A stretch of 64,000 bases of DNA from JACCTU01 sp963798985 (lineage in GTDB: Bacteria; Actinomycetota; Thermoleophilia; Gaiellales; Gaiellaceae), in assembly GCA_963798985.1 (NCBI GenBank), contig CAWCVL010000009.1, positions 389,980-453,979 on the forward strand, written 5' to 3'. A program made the position numbers and the translations under genes. Each line of letters opens with the position of its first letter. The stretch's first letter is position 1. Shown here piece by piece: positions 56,584 through 64,000 of this stretch. The notes below the pieces were generated by a model, which was not told the DNA's origin, did not search any database, and saw only the letters and a list, made by a program, of their open reading frames with translations.

Positions 56584-57954
56584 CGCGCGCGACGCTTCGG
56601 GTCGACGGCGAAGAGGCGGGAGTAGCCGTGCAGCAGCAGCCGCCGCCCGTTCCCGGAGACCGGGACGTACTCGCCGTGCGGAAAGCGCAGCAGCACGCGG
56701 CCGGACAACGCGTCAGCGCCGACGATCCGCCCGCGGGTCGAGCCCGCGTACGCGACGCCGCTGACGACCGTGACCGCGCCGGAGATCGGCCCGCCGGCGC
56801 GAACCGACCAGAGCACCCGCCCCCTCGAGGCGGAGACCGCGTACATCCGCCCGTTGTAGGAGCCGAAGAACACGCGCCCGGCCCAGACGGCGGGCGACGA
56901 GTAGACGTAGGACCCCGTGCCGACCCGCCAGAGGTAGCGCCCGCCGGTGGAAAAGGCCGTCAGCGAGCCGCCGGTCGAGGACGGCACGAACACGCGCTGT
57001 CCGAGCACGGCAGGCGTCCCGTAGACCTTGCCGTTCACGCCGCGAGTCCAGATCCTCCGCCCGTCGCGCGTGCGCACCGCCAGCACGCGGCCGCAGTAGT
57101 CGCCGATGAAGAGCGTCCCTCCGGTGATCGCCGCGCTCGACGTGATCTTGCAGTTCCCGCCGCGTACCCAGCGGAACGTCCGCCGCTCGAGGTCGAGCGC
57201 GTACAGGCGCCCGTTGTGCGCACCGAAGTAGTCGACGCCGTAGCGCACGATCGGCGACGACTCGATCGCCGAGCCCACGTACTTCGACCACAGCACCTTG
57301 CCGTTGGAGCGTTGGAGGACCCACACGCGTCCGCGCATCGTGTGCAGGACGAGCTTGTCGCCCCAGATCGCGAGCGACGATGCGTTCTTCTGCCGCAGGT
57401 TCCGCCGCCAGGCGACCTTGCCGTCGCGCATCGAGATCGCCCGCACCGTGCCGCTGTAGTTCGCGATGTACGCGACGCCTTCCGAGACGACCGCCGGGAA
57501 CTCGATCAACCCGCCGAGTCCCCGCGTCCACGCGACGCGGAACGGCGGGCGGATCGCGATGTGCTTCTGGGTCTGAGAACGCGCGTGCGTCGCGCCGTAC
57601 ATCGTCCACTGCAGCGAGCGGCGGTAAACGCGAACGACGACCCGCTTGCGCTGCTTGAACGGCGGGCGCGCCAGCTTCGGGAGATAGCCCTTCGCGGAGA
57701 TGCGAACCGGGACGGAGCGCCGGCACTTCAGCCGATGCCAGACCTGACCGTTTGCATTGGCTTCCGCAACACGGTTTCCGACCGAGACGCGCGCGCCTCT
57801 CACGGGCCGGTGCGTGTCGCCGTTCATCACGGTCACCCGCACGAGCGCAGGCCTACAGGCTGCGCCGGGTACGACGGCGTCGCCGCGTCTGCGCGTTCCC
57901 GCACGCCGTGGCCACGGCCGCGAAGGCCGCAAGGAAGGCGATGCGGCCCTTCAC
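56580..57954 (-). CDS. Secreted PQQ-like beta-propeller protein 2 with N-terminal Ig-like domain (frameshift in the signal peptide region)
   Basis: GTG 57954 overlaps the ATP-grasp stop as GTGA and gives the signal sequence GRIAFLAAFAAVATACG, possibly a lipoprotein (Cys after ATA). A shift near 57895 joins it to the main frame. Residues about 35-100 look like a carboxypeptidase-regulatory/Ig-like domain (VTVMNGDTHRPVRGARVSVG). The rest is a PQQ-like propeller with blades such as RAISMRDGKVAWRRN, WVLQRSNGKVLWSK and YAVSASRGRVLWSV. It is a tandem paralogue of propeller 1. Confidence 0.7.
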
Positions 57955-58937
57955 GCCTGGCTTGGTTCCGAGACTCCGTCGAACGGTTCGAGCGTACCGT
58001 CGGCGTCGGCGAGGAGGGTCAGGCCCGAGAAGTAGCGGGTCATCACCACTCCCTCACGAAATTCACCGAGACGCGGCTCGGGCCGCTCGCCGCGCGCGAG
58101 GGCGAGGGCGAGCTCCGGGTAGCGGCTTCCCGCGGCCGTCGGGAGCGGGAAGCCGCCGCCGAAACGCGGGTTGATGTCGGTGACCTGGTGCGAGCCGTCG
58201 CTCTCCCGGAAGCACTGCACGTTCGCAGGCCCGACGAGCCCAAGCGTCTCTGCAACGCGGCACCCGAACTCGATCAACGCCCAGTCTCTGATCGTCGCGC
58301 CCTTGATCGACTCGCCGCCCTTCGACTCGATCATCGTGCGGGGGATCGCGTTGAGGCAGCGACCGTCCCAGTCGCAGAAGACGTCGATCGAGAACTCCTC
58401 GCCGAGGCAGAACTGCTGCACGCACGACTCGACCGGCGTGTAGCGGAGGAAGAACTCCAGCTCGCTCGCGTTCTCGCAGCGATAGATGTGCCGCGAGCCG
58501 AAGCCGTGGCGCGCCTTTACGAGCACCGGGAAGCGCAGGTCGTCCGGCACCTCCGTCGGCAGCCACGTCGGCGGCGAGGCGAGCCCCCGCTCCTCGAGGA
58601 GGCCGTGCGCGAGGTACTTGTCGCCGAGCCGCTCGACGACGTCGGCCTCGGGCAGCAGCACGAGCGCGTGCAGCTGGTCGCGCGCGCGCGCGAGGGCGAG
58701 CTGGTCGAGGTCGGTGAGCGGGACGATCAGCTTGACGTCGTGCCGCGCGACGATCTCGCGAAGCGCAGGGACGTAGTCGGAGTCGTCCACGCGTGGGACG
58801 AGCTCGAAGGCGTCGGCGAGGTACGGCGCGGGAGCGAGCCGGTTCGCGTCGGCGGCGATCGTCGTGGCACCCGCGGCCCGGAAGGCCTGGATGATGTCGA
58901 CCCGCTGGCCGGCGCACGTGAAGAGAACCGCAGTCAC
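57951..58937 (-). CDS. ATP-grasp (CarB-like) ligase
   Basis: A 328-residue intact protein. The N-terminal pre-ATP-grasp region has VLFTCAGQRVDIIQAFRAAG; the ATP-grasp core has LEERGLASPPTWLPTE, FPVLVKARHGFGSRHIY (phosphate loop Lys) and VESCVQQFCLGEEFSIDVF; QVTDINPRFGGGFPLPTAAG carries the metal-binding D-N-P-R. It resembles CarB-like and sugar/peptide-modifying ATP-grasp enzymes in surface-glycan loci. It forms an amide or ester bond using ATP; substrates unknown. First gene of an eight-gene operon, with TAACCT 8 nt before GTG 58937. Confidence 0.75.
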   Translation of the reverse strand: MTAVLFTCAGQRVDIIQAFRAAGATTIAADANRLAPAPYLADAFELVPRVDDSDYVPALREIVARHDVKLIVPLTDLDQLALARARDQLHALVLLPEADVVERLGDKYLAHGLLEERGLASPPTWLPTEVPDDLRFPVLVKARHGFGSRHIYRCENASELEFFLRYTPVESCVQQFCLGEEFSIDVFCDWDGRCLNAIPRTMIESKGGESIKGATIRDWALIEFGCRVAETLGLVGPANVQCFRESDGSHQVTDINPRFGGGFPLPTAAGSRYPELALALARGERPEPRLGEFREGVVMTRYFSGLTLLADADGTLEPFDGVSEPSQA

Positions 58938-58945
58938 GGCGGGTC

Positions 58946-58951
58946 AGGTTA
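58946..58951 (-). promoter_or_regulatory. Candidate -10 element of the ATP-grasp operon
   Basis: TAACCT on the minus strand ends 8 nt before GTG 58937. It overlaps the plus-strand -10 at 58950-58955 by two bases. Confidence 0.4.
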
Positions 58952-58955
58952 GCTT
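58950..58955 (+). promoter_or_regulatory. Candidate -10 element of the FkbM methyltransferase
   Basis: TAGCTT matches TANNNT and ends 6 nt before GTG 58962. The whole 24-base gap between the two divergent starts holds both -10 candidates. Confidence 0.4.
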
Positions 58956-58961
58956 CGGTCT

Positions 58962-59732
58962 GTGCTGGAGCGGATCCTCTACCCCCTCTTTCGCCGCGCC
59001 GACTTCCGCGGCAAGGGCCGGCTGCGCCGGATCCTCCCCGTCCGAGCCGAGGGGACAGCCCAGGCACGTTTCCCAGGAGACTTTCAGCTTCGACTCGACC
59101 TGCGCGAGTCGCTCCAGCGCGACTTCCTCTTCGGGCTGTACGACCGGCGGGAGCTCGACCTCGTGCGCGAGCACCTCGGTGACGGCGACTTCGTCGACGT
59201 CGGAGCACACATCGGCCTCTACACCGTCGCCGCCGCGCTCCATGGAAAGGGTCGTGTGCTCGCGTTCGAGCCGAACCCCTCGGCGCGCGCGCAGCTCACG
59301 GCGAACATCGCGCTGAACGAGTGCACGAACGTGATCGTCGTCCCGAAGGCGGTCGGCGACGCGCCGGGGAGCGCGCTCCTCCACGTGCCGACGACGCCGG
59401 ACCCGTCGTTCTCGAGCCTCGCCGGCGGGCGCTTCGCCGAAGGCGACCCGATCGACGTCGAGGTGACGACGGTCGACGCGGAGGTGGAAGCGGCCGGGCT
59501 TCGGCCGAGCGTCGTCAAGATCGACGTCGAAGGCGGCGAGCTCGCCGTCGTCGGTGGCATGCAACGCACGCTCGAGCGCGATCGGCCCGTGCTGCTCGTC
59601 GAGGTGAGCGAGCAGAGCGCACGCGAGCTCGCGCGAACGCTCGACGGCTACTCGGGCTTCCGCGTCGGCAGGCGACTCGAGCCGTTGGAGTCGGGCCGCG
59701 GGTTGTTCAACGCGCTCTTCCTTCCGCTCTAG
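58962..59732 (+). CDS. FkbM-family SAM methyltransferase
   Basis: A 256-residue intact protein from GTG 58962. GDGDFVDVGAHIGLYTVAAAL is the FkbM SAM motif I; LAFEPNPSARAQLTANIALN the acidic motif II; VVKIDVEGGELAVVGGM the family's signature KIDVEG motif; VLLVEVSEQSARELA follows. FkbM enzymes O-methylate sugars or polyketides; in this context a sugar hydroxyl is likely. Convergent with the large IPT/TIG gene, 24 bases away. Confidence 0.85.
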   Translation: MLERILYPLFRRADFRGKGRLRRILPVRAEGTAQARFPGDFQLRLDLRESLQRDFLFGLYDRRELDLVREHLGDGDFVDVGAHIGLYTVAAALHGKGRVLAFEPNPSARAQLTANIALNECTNVIVVPKAVGDAPGSALLHVPTTPDPSFSSLAGGRFAEGDPIDVEVTTVDAEVEAAGLRPSVVKIDVEGGELAVVGGMQRTLERDRPVLLVEVSEQSARELARTLDGYSGFRVGRRLEPLESGRGLFNALFLPL

Positions 59733-59756
59733 ACGCGGCCTGCATCCGAAGCCGAC

Positions 59757-62700
59757 TCAGGGGTTCCGGAAGCGGTATAGCGGGATCGAGGGGACGTCCT
59801 GGGCCAGGATCACGTCGGCCTGGTTGTAGAGCGCCGAACGGGCGGCGGGATTGGGCTCCGTCGCTGCGTCGTTCAGGAACTCCGTGACCTCCGTCGAGCA
59901 GTACCCCATGTCGTTCAGGGCCGCATCGCAGCCGTACCTCGCCGCCGCTTGGGACGAATCGCCGTTAACCAACCACGAGAACATGATCATCTCGTAGTCC
60001 TGCGCAGGCAGCCGCGTTCCGAACAGGACCGACGAGGTCGCGTTGTCGGGCACGAGCTCGATCCCCGCGGCCAGGGCCGTCGCCTGCATCATCGTCTGGA
60101 CAGCCACGCGCCGCGCAACCCCGGAGGTCGTGGCGAACTTGATCGACGCCCGGACGCCGTCGCAGGACCAGACGTCGTCGACACCCATCACGCAGCCGTG
60201 GTCGCCCATAATGTCGGCGACCGTGGCGGACGAGTAGGCATAGTCATCGAAGCTCGGCTGGTAGGCCGCCTCGTTGCTCAGGTGCAGGAGGCTGTGTTGT
60301 GAGGCGTAGAGCGGCTGGAGCGCATTGAGCTCGGTCACGATCGCGTCGCGGTCGAGCGCGTGCGCAACCGCCTGACGGAACCACGCCTCGCCGAGGAGCG
60401 GCATCTCGGTTGACTCGACGTTGAAATCGATGTGCTCCACAAGCTCTTCGACCGTGAACGGCGCGCTGTCGGTGCCCGTCGGAGTCGTGACGGTGATCGT
60501 CGTCGGGCCTGCGGGGAGGCCGCCGGGAACGATCGCCGTGATCTGCGTGTCGCTGTCGACCGTCTCTTCGGCAGCGAGTCCGCCGAACGTCACCGACGCG
60601 CCCGTGAACCAGACGCCAGCGAGGACGACCGTGCTGCCAACGGCTCCAGAAGCGGGAGTCAAACCGGTGATCTCGGGCGTCGCCAACGCGAAGCTCCCTG
60701 CGGCTGTGATCGTGAGCGTGCTCTTCGTCACGGTGACAGGGGCGCCTGCGCCCGCCGGGACGACTGCGTTGATCTGAGTGCCCGCTGCGTTTATGGTGAA
60801 CGACGTTGCAGCAATCCCGTTGAATCGCACAGCCGTCGTTCCGACGAGGCCTGATCCATTGATCACGACCGTTTCGCCCACACGCGCTACGGCGGGAACG
60901 ATGCTGCCGGCGGTGAACGTGACCACGAAAGTGGTGGCGCTCGGCGCCGAAGAACCCGCGGGAGTCGTAACGACGATCGGCCCCGTCGTCGTGCCGGGCG
61001 GCACGACTGCCCGCAGCGACGTCGCTGTCACCGCGCTCAGCGCTGTCGTGGACGTACCGTTGAAGCTGACCGACGTCGCACCCAAGAATGCCGATCCCGA
61101 GATCGTCACGGTCGTACCCGTTGCACCCGTCGTCGGGGTGAAGCCGGCGACTTGGGCAGGACCGAGAAGTCCGAGTCGAAGGTCGTAGTGCCGCCGGCGT
61201 TGGTGACGCTGATCGGGCCGGTGGTCGCTGCCGTGGGCACGGTCGCCCGCAGCTGCGTCGCCGAGACCGGGGTCACCGCGGCCGCCGCGACCCCGTTGAA
61301 CTTCACCGACGCCCCGCGAGCGTGTTGCCGGTGATCGTCACCAGCTGCCCGGCCGCGCCCTGACCGGGCGAGAAGTCGACCAAGGTCGGGCGCACACCCA
61401 GATTGAGCCCGGCGCTGACCCCGCCCGGGGTGGTCACCGTCAACACACCGGTGACCGAACTCGCGCCCGAGCTCACGTGCAGCTGCGTCGGCGAGTCGAC
61501 GACCAACCCGCCCAACACCGTCGCGCCCAGCTTCGCACTCGAGCTGTCAGCGAGATTCGTCCCGGTCAAGCTCAGCGTGTCGCCGGCCTGGGCCGGACTC
61601 GGCGCCGCCGAGCTCAGCTTCGGCAAGGGCTTGAAATCAGTCGGGCTCTCCGCCAACCCGGCCGCGGTCGTCACCCGAATCCGGCCCACCCGGCCGTCCC
61701 CGGCACCGCCACGATCGCCGTCGCCGTGTTCGAGACGACCAGCGCCGGCTGACCAGCGAAGGTCACCTGCGTCGCCGAACCCAACCCCGTCCCGGTCAAC
61801 GTCACATTCGTCTCCGCGACCGCCGACAGCGGCGCGAAACTCGTCAGCTTCGGCAAGACGACAAAGTCGCTCACGAACAAGCTCGTCCCCCCGGCGTTGG
61901 TGACACTGATCGGGCCGGTGGTCGCTGCCGTGGGCACGGTCGCCCGCAGCTGCGTCGCCGAGACCGGGGTCACCGCGGCCGCCGCGACCCCGTTGAACTT
62001 CACCGACGCCGCCGCGAGCGTGTTGCCGTTGATCGTCACCAGCGGCCCGGCCGCGCCCTGACCGGGCGAGAAGTCGACCAAGGTCGGGCGCACACCCAGA
62101 TTGAGCCCGGCGCTGACCCCGCCCGGGGTGGTCACCGTCAACACACCGGTGACCGAACTCGCGCCCAAGCTCACGTGCAGCTGCGTCGGCGAGTCGACGA
62201 CCAACCCGCCCAACACCGTCGCGCCCAGCTTCACACTCGAGCTGTCAGCGAGATTCGTCCCGGTCAAGCTCAGCGTGTCGCCAGCCTGGGCCGGACTCGG
62301 CGCCGCCGAGCTCAGCTTCGGCAAGGGCTTGAAATCAGTCGGGCTCTCCGCCAACCCGGCCTCGGTCGTCACCCGAATCCGGCCCACCCCGGCCGTCCCC
62401 GGCACCCTGGCCACGATCGCCGTCGCCGTGTTCGAGACGACCAGCGCCGGCTGACCAGCGAAGGTCACCTGCGTCGCCGAACCCAACCCCGTCCCAGTCA
62501 ACGTCACATTCGTCTCCGCGACCGCCGACAGCGGCGCGAAACTCGGTCAGCTTCGGCAAGAACGAGCGAAGTCGCTCACGAACATGCTCGTCCCCCCGGC
62601 GTTGGTGACGCTGATCGGCCCGGTGGTCGCTGCCGTGGGCACGGTCGCCCGCAGCTGCGTCGCCGAGACCGGGGTCACCGCGGCCGCCGCGACCCCGTTG

Positions 62701-64000
62701 AACTTCACCGACGCCTCCGCTCAGCGTGTTGCCGTTGATCGTCACCAGCTGCCCGGCCGCGCCCTGACCGGGCGAGAAGTCAACGAAGGTCGGGCGCACA
62801 CCCAGATTGAGCCCAGCGCTGACCCCGCCCGGAGTGGTCACCGTCAACGCACCGGTGACCGAACTCGCGCCCAAGCTCACGTGCAGCTGCGTCGGCGAGT
62901 CGACGACCAACCCGCCCAACACCGTCGCGCCCAGCTTCACACTCGAGCTGTCAGCGAGATTCGTCCCGGTCAAGCTCAGCGTGTCGCCAGCCTGGGCCGG
63001 ACTCGGCGCCGCCGAGCTCAGCTTCGGCAAGGGCTTGAAATCAGTCGGGCTCTCCGCCAACCCGGCCGCGGTCGTCACCCGAATCCGGCCCACCCCGGCC
63101 GTCCCCGGCACCCTGGCCACGATCGCCGTCGCCGTGTTCGAGACGACCAGCGCCGGCTGACCAGCGAAGGTCACCTGCGTCGCCGAACCCAACCCCGTCC
63201 CAGTCAACGTCACATTCGTCTCCGCGACCGCCGACAGCGGCGCGAAACTCGTCAGCTTCGGCAAGACGACGAAGTCGCTCACGAACATGCTCGTCCCCCC
63301 GGCGTTGGTGACGCTGATCGGCCCGGTGGTCGCTGCCGTGGGCACGGTCGCCCGCAGCTGCGTCGCCGAGACCGGGGTCACCGCGGCCGCCGCGACCCCG
63401 TTGAACTTCACCGACGCCTCCGCTCAGCGTGTTGCCGTTGATCGTCACCAGCTGCCCGGCCGCGCCCTGACCGGGCGAGAAGTCGACCAAGGTCGGGCGC
63501 ACACCCAGATTGAGCCCAGCGCTGACCCCGCCCGGAGTGGTCACCGTCAACGCACCGGTGACCGAACTCGCGCCCAAGCTCACGTGCAGCTGCGTCGGCG
63601 AGTCGACGACCAACCCGCCCAACACCGTCGCGCCCAGCTTCACACTCGAGCTGTCAGCGAGATTCGTCCCGGTCAAGCTCAGCGTGTCGCCAGCCTGGGC
63701 CGGACTCGGCGCCGCCGAGCTCAGCTTCGGCAAGGGCTTGAAATCAGTCGGGCTCTCCGCCAACCCGGCCGCGGTCGTCACCCGAATCCGGCCCACCCTG
63801 GGCCGTCCCCGGCACCCTGGCCACGATCGCCGTCGCCGTGTTCGAGAGACGACCAGCGCCGGCTGACCAGCCGGAAGGTCACCTGCGTCGCCAACCAACC
63901 CCGTCCCGAGTCAACGTCACATTCGTCTCCGCGACCGCCGACAGCGGCGCGAAACTCGTCAGCTTCGGCAAGACGACAGGGTAAGTCGGCTCACGAACAA
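59757..64000 (-). CDS. Giant IPT/TIG-repeat surface protein with C-terminal half of a family-5 solute-binding domain (partial, frame broken)
   Basis: The gene enters from the right edge and stops at 59757. From the C-terminus: about 220 residues resemble the C-terminal lobe of SBP_bac_5 proteins, with FRQAVAHALDRDAIVTEL, MGYCSTEVTEFLNDAA and VILAQDVPSIPLYRF. Directly before it come three diverged IPT/TIG domains (TPASGAVGSTVVLAG, VGETVVINGSG, TVTISGSAFLG), then at least twelve more in a near-identical 702-bp repeat. IPT/TIG domains are Ig-like folds of bacterial adhesins. No N-terminal lobe of the binding protein precedes the joint. Several indels break the array. The start and any signal peptide lie outside the window. 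Confidence 0.6.
61167..63982. repeat. 702-bp higher-order tandem repeat, four copies, each encoding three IPT/TIG domains
   Basis: The marker AAGTCGCTCACGAACA (diverged in the first copy) starts at 61167, 61864, 62569, 63272 and 63983, giving unit lengths of 697, 705, 703 and 711; 702 (234 codons) is the indel-free unit. On the minus strand each unit encodes three IPT/TIG domains of 77-79 residues, in the order LVDFSPGQGAAG, LTSFAPLSAVAETNV and LSSAAPSPAQAGDTL. Copies two to four are nearly identical in DNA, differing mainly by single indels. The array continues past the right edge. Confidence 0.85.

Noticed and set aside
57880..57954. Confident lipoprotein signal on propeller 2
   Set aside because: The lipobox (VATAC) lacks the usual Leu/Val at -3 and a frameshift lies within the signal region, so only a possible lipoprotein is noted.
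56628..58952. 774-codon plus-strand open frame opposite the propeller and ATP-grasp genes
   Set aside because: Charged, repetitive shadow of high-GC coding DNA; the minus strand has clear PQQ-like blades and ATP-grasp motifs.
61167..63982. CRISPR array
   Set aside because: The repeat is 702 bp long, codes for IPT/TIG domains, and has no short repeat/spacer pattern.

Overview
This 64 kb window is high-GC DNA with strong third-position G/C bias, GTG starts in more than half the genes, and -10-like TANNNT hexamers placed 6-9 nt before many starts, as in actinobacterial leaderless genes. The gene content and protein style (long runs of GT4 glycosyltransferases, GT39/GT87-like membrane proteins, PQQ-propeller and IPT/TIG surface proteins) best fit an actinobacterium of the Thermoleophilia type. 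That assignment is inference; no rRNA or other marker gene is present.

Almost the whole window is one exopolysaccharide/surface-glycan locus of 57 genes, read as several operons. (1) 156-4182 (+): a WecA-like phosphotransferase fused to a CapD-like N-terminal region, then a GT39-like membrane protein. (2) 6022-4188 (-): a lamin-tail-domain surface protein and a small secreted partner. (3) 15149-6145 (-): eight overlapping genes (methyltransferase, six glycosyltransferases, one GT39-like protein). (4) 15205-19645, mixed strands: GT4, gmd, methyltransferase, Wzx-like flippase. (5) 19656-26364 (+): a dehydratase, GDP-fucose synthase and membrane glycosyltransferases. (6) 30840-26280 (-): a second initiating phosphotransferase, methyltransferase, CgeB-like GT, GT2 and DUF2304. 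(7) 30877-33389: methyltransferase, deacetylase-like protein, GT39-like protein. (8) 41913-33350 (-): flippase, five GT4s, GNAT acetyltransferase, polysaccharide deacetylase. (9) 41948-47827 (+): O-antigen ligase/polymerase, methyltransferase, epimerase, GT4 and a two-gene membrane module. (10) 49869-47796 (-): UDP-xylose synthase and a secreted glycosidase, then a trypsin-like protease (+). (11) 58937-50788 (-): ATP-grasp enzyme, two PQQ propellers, sulfotransferase, epimerase, Wzz-like protein, LPG-synthase-like membrane protein, GT2. (12) An FkbM methyltransferase (+), then a very large IPT/TIG-repeat protein running off the right edge.

Together the genes make sugar nucleotides (GDP-fucose, UDP-xylose, 4-epimerised UDP-sugars), start repeat units on polyprenyl phosphate by two routes, extend and decorate them (methyl, acetyl, sulfate, deacetylation), flip them with two Wzx-like proteins, and polymerise under Wzy/Wzz control. 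Two initiators and two flippases suggest at least two polymers.

A caution for every user: nearly half of the genes are interrupted by 1-2 base indels that break otherwise conserved proteins. Near-identical 702-bp repeat copies at 61.2-64.0 kb carry the same kind of indel, so most breaks are probably assembly or base-calling errors, not pseudogenes. Where a frame is broken, the coordinates given run from the inferred start to the inferred stop across the breaks.

The most notable points are the IPT/TIG array joined to half of a family-5 solute-binding protein, the 702-bp three-domain repeat, 11-1-11 palindromes, three CTG start candidates (one with a near-perfect Shine-Dalgarno), and divergent gene pairs with overlapping -10 elements. 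No tRNA, rRNA, CRISPR array, transposase or prophage gene was seen, and no stretch over 300 bases lacks a gene.
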